Positions 6,414 to 13,430 of a stretch of DNA of 13,501 nucleotides are shown piece by piece. The notes beneath the pieces are model-generated. The model did not search any database. It was given only the letters and a program-made list of their open reading frames with translations, and was not told where the DNA came from. The stretch is taken from positions 1 to 13,501 of the forward strand of contig CAUBDX010000046.1 of NCBI GenBank assembly GCA_958434805.1, read 5' to 3'. The stretch is from an uncultured Phocaeicola sp. GTDB taxonomy: Bacteria > Bacteroidota > Bacteroidia > Bacteroidales > Bacteroidaceae. The first letter of the stretch is position 1. The number at the start of each line of letters is the position of its first letter. The translations under genes and the position numbers were made by a program.

Positions 6414-8453
6414 TCATTTAATTCCGTTTCTGCGCAGCAAGGCATCAATAGAAGGCTCTTGTCCGCGGAAGCGTTTGTAAAGTGTCATAGGATGTTCAGT
6501 GCCTCCTTTCGACAGGATATGGTCACGGAAAGACTGAGCCACCTCTGTATTGAAGATTCCTTTTTCCTTGAATAAAGAGAAGGCATCGGCATCAAGCACC
6601 TCTGCCCATTTATAGCTGTAATATCCGGCTGAGTAACCTCCGGACATGATGTGCCCGAACTGTACACTCATGCAGGTCTCATCTGCTTGAGGGAGAATCT
6701 GGGCTTTTTCCCATGAAGCTTTTTCATACGCTTTTACATCCCCCTCGAAAGCTTCGTTGCGTGTATACCATGCCATGTCCAGCAAGCCGAAGCTGACTTG
6801 GCGCAAACAAGCATAGGCTACATTAAAATTGGCAGCGTCCATAATGCTTTGAATGAGCGTTTCAGGTATCAGCTCATGGGTTTGATAATGACGTGCAAAG
6901 GTATTTAAAAACTCTTTCTCTATGGCAAAGTTTTCCATAATTTGCGAAGGAAGTTCCACAAAATCCCAGAAAACATTGGTTCCGCTCATGCTTTTAAAAC
7001 GTGTGTTGGCAAATATGCCGTGCAGTGCATGACCGAATTCATGAAGGAACGTATTGACTTCCGAGAAAGTAAGCAGTGCCGGTTTTTCTTCTGTTGGCTT
7101 GGTAAAGTTCATGGTAACCGACACGTGCGGGCGGCTGTTGTTCCCGTTCGTATCAATCCATTGTTCCTTATAGCTGGTCATCCAGGCTCCGGAGCGTTTT
7201 CCGGCGCGAGGGTGGAAATCGGTATAAAGTACAGCCAGGTAACTTCCGTCTTTATCAAACACTTCGTAAGCCTGTACGTCGGGATGATATACTGGGATGT
7301 CTTTATTTTCCTTGAATGTGATGCCATACAGGCGCGTAGCAAGTCCGAAAACCCCTTTCTTTACTTGGCTGAGTTCAAAATAAGGGCGCAGTGCTTCTTC
7401 ATCGAGATTAAATTTCTTATTCTTCAATTTTTCAGCGTAAAAAGAAAAATCCCATGGCATGAGGCGGAATTCGGGTCCTTCGAGTTCTTGTGCCAAAGCT
7501 TCTATTTCCTTTACTTCCTGATGTGCGGTAGGAGTATAGGCATCCAGCAGCTGGTTGAGCAGATTATATACATTCCGGCTGTTTTCTGCCATGCGCTTGC
7601 GCAATACGTAATCGGCAAAATCAGTAAAGCCCAGTAACTGTGCCAACTCCATGCGTAAGTTGACCAGCTGTTTTACTATGTCCAGATTATTGAATTCATC
7701 TTGATGCGTACATTGCGTGTTATAAGCAAGGTATAGCTGTTTTCTCAATTCGCGGTTTTGGCTGTATTTCATGAAAGGCACATAGCTGGGAGCCTGTAAG
7801 GTTATAATCCAGCAGCCTTCTTTACCTTTCTCCTTTGCCGTGTGGGCAGCCGCTTCTACGGCACTCTCAGGAAGTCCTTTCAGCTCATCTTGATTCTGCA
7901 AGACCAGTTCATATTTATTCGTCTCTTTCAGGTGATTTTGTGAGAAGCGCAGCGTCAGTGTGCTGAGCTCTTTGCTTAAGCGGCGGAATGTTTCCTTGTC
8001 CTCATCCGGCAGGTTTGCCCCGTTACGTATAAATCCGTCGTATGTTTTTTCCAGCAGCGCCCTTTCTTCCGGTGATAAACCGGCTTCATCTTTCTGCAGA
8101 TATACCTGCTTGATTCGTTCAAAGAGTTTTTCGTTTAAACTGATGTTATTGCTATGCTCCGAAAGTTCCGGCATCATTTTTTCGGCTATTTCATCCAGCG
8201 CATCACAAGTTTCGGCACTCATCAGATTAAATAAAACCGTAGTTACTCTATCCAGCACTTTGCCGGCCTCGCTCAGTGCTAAGATTGTATTTTCAAAAGA
8301 AGGAGATTCGGGGTTTTCTACTATTGCTTTGATTTCCTCATCTTCCAGCCGCATTCCCTCCCGAATGGCAGGCTCATAATCTTCCAGTTTGATTTGATTG
8401 AAAGGAGTGGTATGATGGAGCGTATGATAATCTTGTAAAAAAGGGTTTAGCAT
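6414..8453 (-). CDS. dcp: M3 family metallopeptidase, peptidyl-dipeptidase Dcp
   Basis: A 679-residue zinc peptidase of family M3A (Dcp/oligopeptidase A/thimet group), which removes dipeptides from the C-terminus of peptides or cuts short oligopeptides. The zinc site is HEFGH (471-475) with Glu472 as base and Glu500 in WDFVELPS as third ligand. FGHIMSGGYSAGYYSYKW (599-616) carries the His and Tyr residues that hold the substrate and transition state. The N-terminus MLNPFLQDYHTLHHTTPFNQ has no signal peptide, so it should act in the cytosol, as E. coli Dcp does; many other Bacteroides M3 peptidases are exported. The start follows the regulator gene by 14 bases, with one AACTTAAA unit between, so it is probably transcribed with it. 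Dcp is favoured over OpdA by overall likeness; exact specificity is not proven. Confidence 0.94.
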   Translation of the reverse strand: MLNPFLQDYHTLHHTTPFNQIKLEDYEPAIREGMRLEDEEIKAIVENPESPSFENTILALSEAGKVLDRVTTVLFNLMSAETCDALDEIAEKMMPELSEHSNNISLNEKLFERIKQVYLQKDEAGLSPEERALLEKTYDGFIRNGANLPDEDKETFRRLSKELSTLTLRFSQNHLKETNKYELVLQNQDELKGLPESAVEAAAHTAKEKGKEGCWIITLQAPSYVPFMKYSQNRELRKQLYLAYNTQCTHQDEFNNLDIVKQLVNLRMELAQLLGFTDFADYVLRKRMAENSRNVYNLLNQLLDAYTPTAHQEVKEIEALAQELEGPEFRLMPWDFSFYAEKLKNKKFNLDEEALRPYFELSQVKKGVFGLATRLYGITFKENKDIPVYHPDVQAYEVFDKDGSYLAVLYTDFHPRAGKRSGAWMTSYKEQWIDTNGNNSRPHVSVTMNFTKPTEEKPALLTFSEVNTFLHEFGHALHGIFANTRFKSMSGTNVFWDFVELPSQIMENFAIEKEFLNTFARHYQTHELIPETLIQSIMDAANFNVAYACLRQVSFGLLDMAWYTRNEAFEGDVKAYEKASWEKAQILPQADETCMSVQFGHIMSGGYSAGYYSYKWAEVLDADAFSLFKEKGIFNTEVAQSFRDHILSKGGTEHPMTLYKRFRGQEPSIDALLRRNGIK

Positions 8454-8458
8454 ATGAT

Positions 8459-8466
8459 TTTAAGTT
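8459..8466 (-). repeat. single AACTTAAA unit before dcp
   Basis: Between the regulator stop codon and the dcp ATG the minus strand reads AACTTAAAATCATATG. The spacing to the start codon (5 bases) and the sequence resemble the last unit before mrp (AACTTAACCATATG). One copy of eight bases in A-rich DNA could be chance. Confidence 0.4.
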
Positions 8467-8467
8467 T

Positions 8468-9142
8468 TTATCTGTTTCCGATTAATAAGTTCAAGTCTTT
8501 GAAAAGTATGCACTTGCGGCTTAATTTGACCAAATCATCTTTTTGAAGCTGGTTCAAGGTTCTGGATACATTGATTCGTGTATCATCAATCAATGCTGCC
8601 AAGTCGTCCATACGGATGTATAGTTTCTTTTCCCCCATGAGGGTAGAGCATCGTGACTGAAGAAAATGGATGATTTTCTCGCAAGTGCCGCCCGAGTTTG
8701 TCTCCCAAAGTTTGCTGTATGCCACTTGCGCCCGGTTACTGAGAATATTCAGTAGGTTCAAATTAAAAATTTCATACCGGGTAAGTTGAGATAAGATATA
8801 CGACTTGTCGATACTTACAGTCTGAACCTCGTCGATAGCCCGGTAAGTTGCGGTATAATGTGTATTCATCCCGAAGAGCGAATGCGGCTCAATTACATTC
8901 GGACTGTCACATTCCTCAACTAACGTATAGGTCTCCGACTTGTCGGAAGTTTCGCATTGAACCTGACCGCTTAAGATGAAAACAAGTTGGTTACATTTTT
9001 CATTTTTTGAGATGAGCGTTTTTCCCGGTGCGTATTTGTGGAAGTGCAATTTGACCTTTTCAAGGATGTTGGTAAAATCCTCGGTACACATACCTTGAAA
9101 AAGGGGAAGCTGTAAAAGCTTGTCATACATTGTAATTGTCAT
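8468..9142 (-). CDS. Crp/Fnr family transcriptional regulator
   Basis: A 224-residue protein with a cyclic-nucleotide-binding-type beta barrel (about 12-118), a long dimer helix (about 123-148) and a C-terminal winged helix. The helix-turn-helix is at about 178-200 (MDDLAALIDDTRINVSRTLN), where RINVSRTLNQL is the recognition helix. The four N-terminal cysteines of FNR are absent and the cAMP-binding RxS motif of E. coli Crp is not seen, so the ligand, if any, is unknown. The start may be the ATG at 9142 or the one at 9130 (MYDKLLQLPL). A palindrome TAACTT-TATT-AAGTTA lies 9 bases upstream of the first ATG, between the -7 box and the start, where an autoregulatory site would be. dcp follows after 14 bases, so the regulator probably heads this operon. 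Confidence 0.92.
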   Translation of the reverse strand: MTITMYDKLLQLPLFQGMCTEDFTNILEKVKLHFHKYAPGKTLISKNEKCNQLVFILSGQVQCETSDKSETYTLVEECDSPNVIEPHSLFGMNTHYTATYRAIDEVQTVSIDKSYILSQLTRYEIFNLNLLNILSNRAQVAYSKLWETNSGGTCEKIIHFLQSRCSTLMGEKKLYIRMDDLAALIDDTRINVSRTLNQLQKDDLVKLSRKCILFKDLNLLIGNR

Positions 9143-9150
9143 GCTTCGAT

Positions 9151-9166
9151 TAACTTTATTAAGTTA
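9151..9166. promoter_or_regulatory. palindromic operator candidate before the Crp/Fnr gene
   Basis: TAACTT-TATT-AAGTTA has perfect 6-base arms around 4 bases. The arm spacing is that of FNR boxes (TTGAT-N4-ATCAA). It sits just downstream of the -7 box of the regulator gene, a position where bound protein would block transcription. It resembles the palindrome at 11148-11165 (TACCTT-N4-AAGGTA), differing at one position per arm. Confidence 0.5.
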
Positions 9167-9178
9167 TTTTTTAACATA

Positions 9179-9186
9179 CAAAGGTA
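9179..9186 (-). promoter_or_regulatory. -7 element of the Crp/Fnr gene
   Basis: TACCTTTG on the minus strand is an exact TAnnTTTG and is identical to the -7 box of the tRNA cluster. Transcription would start near 9172, leaving a leader of about 30 bases that contains the palindrome. No good -33 TTTG is found 19-21 bases upstream, which would suit a regulated promoter. Confidence 0.55.
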
Positions 9187-9271
9187 ACGATTAATTTGAT
9201 AGCTTGTTCTTGTCGTTTTATGCTTTTACCTTTTTTATCGTTTCTTACCGTCTGATAATGTTTGTACATTC

Positions 9272-9303
9272 TTTGGAATATGCATAAAAAAAAGATAACT
9301 TTG
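9272..9303 (+). promoter_or_regulatory. promoter of the marC-family gene
   Basis: TTTG (9272-9275), a 20-base spacer and TAACTTTG (9296-9303) make a full match to the Bacteroides housekeeping promoter. Transcription should start near 9310, about 25 bases before the ATG at 9335. Confidence 0.75.
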
Positions 9304-9334
9304 CATTATTGGAGAATTAAAAACTAGACAGAAT

Positions 9335-9934
9335 ATGGGAGTACTTGATTTTCAGGAAATATTGGGAGCCTTTATTGCTTTGTTCGTGGTACTTGATATT
9401 ATAGGAGCTATCCCTATTATATTGGATTTGAAGCAAAAAGGCCGTGAAGTAAATGCCATGCAGGCCACACTGATTGCGTTGGCACTGTTGTTGGGATTCT
9501 TTTTTGCCGGAAACATGATGTTGAAACTGTTTAATGTAGACATTGCTTCGTTTGCCGTGGCAGGTGCCTTTGTGTTGTTTATGATGGCGCTTGAAATGAT
9601 TCTGGATGTAGAGATATTCAAAAACTCCGGTCCCATAAAAGAAGCCACACTCGTTCCTCTGGTTTTCCCGTTGCTGGCTGGCGCGGCTTCGTTTACCACA
9701 CTGCTTTCGCTCCGTTCGGAGTATGCCTCCATTAATATCGTCATTGCCTTGGTGCTGAATATGGCGCTGGTCTATTTGGTATTAAAGCTGACCGACCGTG
9801 TAGAACGGATGTTGGGGCAGGGCGGTATCTATATCATCCGTAAGTTTTTCGGAATTATTCTGCTTGCTATTGCTGCACGCCTGTTTACAGCGAATATTAC
9901 TTCGCTGATAGAGCAGTTTCAGGCTGTCAAATAA
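9335..9934 (+). CDS. MarC family (UPF0056) integral membrane protein
   Basis: A 199-residue protein made almost wholly of membrane helices, about 9-31, 44-64, 70-92, 104-124, 132-152 and 168-190, matching the six-helix MarC/UPF0056 family. Family marks are DIIGAIPIILDL (21-32) in helix 1, FAVAGAFVLFMMALEMI (73-89) and the conserved loop TLVPLVFPLLAGAASFTTLL (105-124). The family was named for its place beside the E. coli mar operon; later work did not support a part in multiple antibiotic resistance, and its transport substrate is unknown. The gene has its own promoter and stands alone, diverging from the Crp/Fnr gene and converging on mnmA. Confidence 0.93.
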   Translation: MGVLDFQEILGAFIALFVVLDIIGAIPIILDLKQKGREVNAMQATLIALALLLGFFFAGNMMLKLFNVDIASFAVAGAFVLFMMALEMILDVEIFKNSGPIKEATLVPLVFPLLAGAASFTTLLSLRSEYASINIVIALVLNMALVYLVLKLTDRVERMLGQGGIYIIRKFFGIILLAIAARLFTANITSLIEQFQAVK

Positions 9935-9962
9935 TTTTTCAGGCTGTTTCGCATTCGTAAAG

Positions 9963-9989
9963 CACCAGCGCTCATCGAAGCGTCTGGTG
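9963..9989. other. hairpin between converging marC-family and mnmA genes
   Basis: CACCAG-CGCT (9963-9972) pairs with AGCG-T-CTGGTG (9979-9989) with one bulged T and a 6-base loop. No T-run follows on either strand, so it is not a standard intrinsic terminator. It may still mark or protect the 3' ends of both transcripts in this 87-base convergent gap. Confidence 0.4.
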
Positions 9990-10021
9990 ATGAATCTGTC
10001 TGAAAGCGTTTGGGCTTGTCT

Positions 10022-11086
10022 TTACTGGGCCATCCTTATTTCTCCGCTCCCTATACATAGGCGGGCTTCCTTGTCGTAGATTACTCCAAACTGTCCGGGG
10101 GCGATTCCCTGTATGCGCTCGTGGCTTGTCACCTGCCATCCTTCTGGCGTATGGCAGATTGTTCCGTATTGGAATTGGTCGGTATGCCTTATCTTGAAGC
10201 AGATTTCCGCTTCGTCTTCTGTCCATGGGTTATCCGTGATAAAGTGGAAACCAGCCATGCGGAAACGGTAGCCGTATTGCTTGTCGGTATCATATCCCTT
10301 TGAGACATAAAGAATATTTTGCTCTGTATCTTTATCAATGACAAACCATGGACCTCCACTCAGTCCTAACCCTTTGCGCTGACCGATGGTATGGAACCAA
10401 TATCCCCGGTGTGTACCGATAACCTTTCCACTTTCCAGTTCAATCACTGCCCCTTGCCGTTCGCCTAAGAAGCGGCGGATGAAGTCATTATAATTTATCT
10501 TGCCCAAGAAACAGATGCCCTGACTATCTTTCCGGGAAGCAGAAGGCAGACGGGCGTCACGTGCCAGATTACGCACCTCGTCTTTCATATATCCTCCGAG
10601 CGGGAAGAGGAGCTTTGAAATCTGAGCATAGTCCAGCTGGGCAAGAAAATCAGTCTGGTCTTTTACCGGGTCTTTGGCGGTGGCAAGCCATACTTTTCCG
10701 TTTCGCTCTTCTGTTGAGGCATAATGTCCGGTAGCGATGCGGTCATAGGCAAATCCTACTTTTTCTTCAAACACTCCGAATTTAATCAGTTTGTTACACA
10801 TCACGTCAGGGTTCGGTGTGAGTCCGCGCTTCACGCGGTCAATGGCATAGGTTACCACCCGGTTCCAATACTCGGTCTGCAAGTCGATGACCTGAAAAGG
10901 CAATCCGTATTTCCGGGCAGTGGCTTGTGCCAGTTCGATATCCTCTTCAGCCGTGCAAGTCAGTTCGTTATCCGTATCCATTCCTATCTTTATGTAGAAT
11001 AAATCGGGTCTGTACCCCTGTTCGCAAAGCAAGTGTACGGCTACGGCACTGTCTACTCCTCCTGAAATCAATGCAGCTATATTCAT
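10022..11086 (-). CDS. mnmA: tRNA-specific 2-thiouridylase MnmA
   Basis: MnmA puts sulfur on C2 of U34 in tRNAs for Lys, Glu and Gln, using ATP to adenylate the base and a persulfide to deliver sulfur. The 354-residue protein shows the PP-loop SGGVDS (8-13), the catalytic Cys97 in NPDVMCNK and Cys192 in [12 protein letters not shown] (120-123), and [20 protein letters not shown] (225-244) of the central domain, followed by the C-terminal beta barrel. The frame is open to an ATG at 11113, but the -7 box at 11118-11125 puts the start of transcription near 11111, so the ATG at 11086, right before the conserved [13 protein letters not shown], is chosen. The gene diverges from trmB, another tRNA-modification gene. 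Confidence 0.96.
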   Translation of the reverse strand: MNIAALISGGVDSAVAVHLLCEQGYRPDLFYIKIGMDTDNELTCTAEEDIELAQATARKYGLPFQVIDLQTEYWNRVVTYAIDRVKRGLTPNPDVMCNKLIKFGVFEEKVGFAYDRIATGHYASTEERNGKVWLATAKDPVKDQTDFLAQLDYAQISKLLFPLGGYMKDEVRNLARDARLPSASRKDSQGICFLGKINYNDFIRRFLGERQGAVIELESGKVIGTHRGYWFHTIGQRKGLGLSGGPWFVIDKDTEQNILYVSKGYDTDKQYGYRFRMAGFHFITDNPWTEDEAEICFKIRHTDQFQYGTICHTPEGWQVTSHERIQGIAPGQFGVIYDKEARLCIGSGEIRMAQ

Positions 11087-11117
11087 GGTCAAGTTTAGTT
11101 TGGTTTTATTCACGCTG

Positions 11118-11148
11118 CAAAGTTACTTTGGCTTTTTAACCGGTGAAA
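11118..11148 (-). promoter_or_regulatory. promoter of mnmA
   Basis: TAACTTTG on the minus strand (11118-11125) matches TAnnTTTG exactly. TTTC at 11145-11148 is a weak -33 with a 19-base spacer. Transcription from here would start near 11111, about 25 bases before the ATG at 11086. Confidence 0.6.
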
Positions 11149-11165
11149 TACCTTATTTAAGGTAT
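11148..11165. promoter_or_regulatory. palindrome between the mnmA and trmB promoters
   Basis: ATACCTT-ATTT-AAGGTAT has perfect 7-base arms and a 4-base centre. It fills the space between the -33 regions of mnmA (11145-11148) and trmB (11167-11170), so one bound dimer could act on both genes. Its core TACCTT-N4-AAGGTA resembles TAACTT-N4-AAGTTA at 9151-9166. AT-rich palindromes also arise by chance, so binding is inference. Confidence 0.5.
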
Positions 11166-11166
11166 A

Positions 11167-11198
11167 TTTGCCTATTCCGTTGAAAAGCCGTACATTTG
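11167..11198 (+). promoter_or_regulatory. promoter of trmB
   Basis: TTTG (11167-11170), a 20-base spacer and TACATTTG (11191-11198) fully match the Bacteroides promoter. Transcription should start near 11205, about 26 bases before the ATG. The -33 TTTG is itself the end of TATATTTG, a second TAnnTTTG match, less well placed. Confidence 0.72.
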
Positions 11199-11230
11199 TA
11201 TCGGTTAAAACAAACAATATTTAAAAGCGA

Positions 11231-11989
11231 ATGGGAAAAGGTAAGTTAGCAAAGTTTGCGGATATGGCGGCAAATCCGCTTGTATTTGAGTATCCATATT
11301 CAGTGATAGACGATGTTCCTTTTGACATGAAAGGCAACTGGAACCGTGATTTTTTCAAGAATGAAAATCCGATTGTGCTGGAGTTGGGATGCGGACGTGG
11401 AGAATACACAGTGGGACTGGCACGCCGTTATGCCGACAAGAATTTTATCGGTGTAGATATAAAGGGTGCACGTATGTGGACCGGGGCAACCGAAGCCTTG
11501 AATGAGGGGCTGGCCAATGCTGCTTTCTTGCGTACGAACATTGAAATCATCGACCGTTTTTTTGCTCCCGGTGAAGTGAGCGAAATCTGGCTGACCTTTT
11601 CTGACCCGCAGATGAAAAAAGCAACGAAGCGTCTTACATCGACCTACTTCATGGAGCGTTACCGTAAATTCTTGGTTCCCGACGGGGTTATCCATCTGAA
11701 GACCGACAGCAACTTCATGTTTACTTATACCAAGTACATGATTGAAGCAAACCAGTTGCCGGTAGAATTTATGACCGACGACCTTTATCATTCGGGAATG
11801 GACGATGATATTCTGAGCATCCGTACGTATTACGAACAGCAATGGCTTGACCGGGGACTGAATATCAAGTATATCAAGTTCCGTCTGCCTCAGGATGGTG
11901 AACTGAAAGAGCCGGATGTGGAAATAGAACTCGATGATTACCGCAGCTATAACCGCAGCAAGCGAAGTGGTCTGACCACCAGCAAGTAG
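11231..11989 (+). CDS. trmB: tRNA (guanine-N7-)-methyltransferase
   Basis: TrmB makes 7-methylguanosine at position 46 of the tRNA variable loop using S-adenosylmethionine. The 252-residue protein has the SAM-binding motif [16 protein letters not shown] (50-64), motif [15 protein letters not shown] (71-83), the family motif [13 protein letters not shown] (123-135), [12 protein letters not shown] (156-167) and a C-terminal [14 protein letters not shown] (196-209) that corresponds to the T-x-Y/F-E-x-x-W/F block. In proteobacteria the 123-135 block usually reads FPDPW-K-x-RH-K-RR; here Trp is Gln and the His is absent, which seems normal for Bacteroidota. Its C-terminal tail (about 228-252) is charged. 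The start lies about 26 bases after the predicted start of transcription. mrp follows after 96 bases without a visible terminator. Confidence 0.95.
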   Translation: MGKGKLAKFADMAANPLVFEYPYSVIDDVPFDMKGNWNRDFFKNENPIVLELGCGRGEYTVGLARRYADKNFIGVDIKGARMWTGATEALNEGLANAAFLRTNIEIIDRFFAPGEVSEIWLTFSDPQMKKATKRLTSTYFMERYRKFLVPDGVIHLKTDSNFMFTYTKYMIEANQLPVEFMTDDLYHSGMDDDILSIRTYYEQQWLDRGLNIKYIKFRLPQDGELKEPDVEIELDDYRSYNRSKRSGLTTSK

Positions 11990-12035
11990 TGGTTCTGGAA
12001 ATTCGGAGTTTAAAACCTGAAGAAGTAAATTGCAA

Positions 12036-12081
12036 AACTCAAGAACTCAAAAACTTAAAACTTAAGAACTCAAAAACTTAA
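12036..12081 (+). repeat. six tandem AACTYAAA units in the mrp leader
   Basis: The tract is AACTCAAG, AACTCAAA, AACTTAAA, ACTTAAG, AACTCAAA and AACTTAA, head to tail, ending four bases before the mrp ATG. It has the same unit, copy number, orientation and distance to the start codon as the tract before ribH (792-841). The units differ by C/T and A/G changes, so it is not a pure homogeneous microsatellite. Confidence 0.85.
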
Positions 12082-12085
12082 CCAT

Positions 12086-13186
12086 ATGACACTTTATCCA
12101 AAATTGATTCTTGACGCACTGGCAACCGTGCGTTATCCGGGAAACGGAAAGAATCTTGTTGAGGCTGAAATGGTTGCCGACAACCTCCGTATTGACGGAA
12201 TGAAAGTGAGCTTCTCGCTTATTTTCGATAAACCTACCGATCCGTTTATGAAATCAGTCGTAAAGTCGGCTGAAACCGCCATACATACCTATGTGTCGAA
12301 AGACGTAGAAGTAACCATTGCTACCGAAAGCAAGCAGGCAGCCCGTCCCGAACCGGGAAAGATGTTGCCGCAGGTGAAAAATGTGATTGCCGTATCTTCC
12401 GGAAAAGGGGGAGTGGGTAAATCTACAGTGGCAGCTAACCTTGCCGTAGCCTTGTCGAAGTTAGGATATAAGGTGGGATTGCTGGATGCCGATATTTTCG
12501 GTCCGTCTGTGCCTAAGATGTTTCAGGTGGAAGATGCACGTCCGTATGCTGAACAGATTGACGGGCGTGATTTGATTATACCGGTTGAGAAATACGGCAT
12601 CAAATTGCTATCTATCGGTTTCTTTGTTGACCCCGATCAGGCTACTTTGTGGCGCGGCGGTATGGCAAGCAATGCCTTGAAGCAGCTGGTGGGCGATGCC
12701 AACTGGGGTGACTTGGATTACTTTGTACTCGATACTCCTCCGGGTACCAGCGACATTCATCTGACTTTGCTCCAGACCTTGGCTATTACCGGAGCGGTGA
12801 TTGTCAGTACGCCGCAGGAAGTGGCACTGGCAGATGCCCGTAAGGGAATCAACATGTACACCAACGACAAGGTGAACGTGCCTATCCTGGGACTGGTAGA
12901 AAACATGGCATGGTTTACACCAGCCGAGCTTCCGGAAAACAAGTATTACCTGTTCGGAAAAGAAGGAACCAAGCGTTTGGCAGAAGAACTGAATGTGCCG
13001 TTGCTGGGACAGATTCCTATCGTACAGAGCATTTGCGAGAACGGCGACAAGGGAACTCCGGCTGCCTTGGATGAGAACTCAATCACCGGTCAGGCTTTCA
13101 TCGAACTGGCACGTAACGTAGTGACACAGACCGAGAAGCGCAATGCCGAGCAGGCTCCTACAGAGATTGTTCATACGCATAAATAA
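12086..13186 (+). CDS. mrp: Mrp/ApbC/NBP35 family Fe-S cluster carrier ATPase
   Basis: Mrp proteins are dimeric deviant-Walker P-loop ATPases that bind and pass on Fe-S clusters. This 366-residue protein has an N-terminal MIP18/DUF59-type domain (about 4-80), then the ATPase domain with GKGGVGKST (106-114), switch I DADIFGPS (134-141) and switch II/Walker B DTPPGTSD (216-223). In E. coli and yeast relatives a CxxC pair for the bridging 4Fe-4S cluster follows the block after NM; here NMAWFTPAELPENKYYLFGK (273-292) has no Cys, and the whole protein has one cysteine, Cys317. The C-terminus ends in EIVHTHK. The start is the ATG just after the repeat tract. It is probably read through from trmB, as no promoter is seen in the 96-base gap. 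Confidence 0.94.
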   Translation: MTLYPKLILDALATVRYPGNGKNLVEAEMVADNLRIDGMKVSFSLIFDKPTDPFMKSVVKSAETAIHTYVSKDVEVTIATESKQAARPEPGKMLPQVKNVIAVSSGKGGVGKSTVAANLAVALSKLGYKVGLLDADIFGPSVPKMFQVEDARPYAEQIDGRDLIIPVEKYGIKLLSIGFFVDPDQATLWRGGMASNALKQLVGDANWGDLDYFVLDTPPGTSDIHLTLLQTLAITGAVIVSTPQEVALADARKGINMYTNDKVNVPILGLVENMAWFTPAELPENKYYLFGKEGTKRLAEELNVPLLGQIPIVQSICENGDKGTPAALDENSITGQAFIELARNVVTQTEKRNAEQAPTEIVHTHK

Positions 13187-13194
13187 ATGGTAAA

Positions 13195-13279
13195 AAAACG
13201 TCGGGACGTTTTGTGTGAAACGTCTTGAGGTTTTAAAAAAACGCCTTCACGAATCAGATGAAACGTCGAGGCGTTTTTT
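13195..13279 (+). terminator. mrp terminator with extra hairpins
   Basis: AAAAAACGCCT (13236-13246) pairs with AGGCGTTTTTT (13269-13279), an 11-base stem whose own T-run ends it, so it can act in both directions. Upstream, GACGTTTT (13205-13212) can pair with AAAACGTC at 13195-13202 or with GAAACGTC at 13217-13224, and a further GAAACGTC (13260-13267) lies in the terminator loop. The last stem is the likely transcript end for mrp. Confidence 0.75.
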
Positions 13280-13400
13280 GGTATGCTCGGCATGAGGACT
13301 ATTCCTCTTTTCTCTGTGTTGAGGAACGTTAACTTGTTGATTTGTAAATTATGAGTATAAAAATGTTTTTTTGACCTTATGTAATAAGCAATAGTTCGTT
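13280..13400. other. noncoding gap after the mrp terminator
   Basis: No convincing gene is seen here. A small inverted repeat GAGGA-CTAT-TCCTC (13294-13307) is followed by TTTTCTCT and may be a weak second terminator on the plus strand. The rest is AT-rich. I found no exact TAnnTTTG box with a -33 partner. Confidence 0.5.
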
Positions 13401-13430
13401 AAAAAATAGCCACGCCTAAGCGGCTCTGGC
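13401..13430 (-). terminator. candidate intrinsic terminator on the minus strand
   Basis: On the minus strand GCCA-GA-GCC (13422-13430 side) pairs with GGC-G-TGGC (13409-13416) around a 5-base loop, followed by TA and six T residues (13401-13406). This would end transcription of a minus-strand gene lying to the right of the window. Confidence 0.5.

Noticed and set aside
6942..7637. 231-codon plus-strand frame
   Set aside because: It lies fully antisense inside dcp, whose zinc site and conserved core are intact; its peptide shows no domain or sensible composition.
9335..9934. Antibiotic-resistance call for the MarC-family gene
   Set aside because: The name comes from the gene's neighbourhood in E. 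coli; the family is not an established resistance factor.
9917..9947. Direct repeat TTTCAGGCTGT at 9917-9927 and 9937-9947 around the marC-family stop codon
   Set aside because: An 11-base pair of copies 20 bases apart is probably a small local duplication; I see no gene disruption or mobile-element ends.
11087..11113. Longer MnmA start at 11113
   Set aside because: The -7 box at 11118-11125 places the transcript start at about this ATG, and the extra nine residues precede the normal MnmA N-terminus.
11300..11842. 180-codon minus-strand frame
   Set aside because: It is antisense to the conserved core of trmB and has no recognisable motif.
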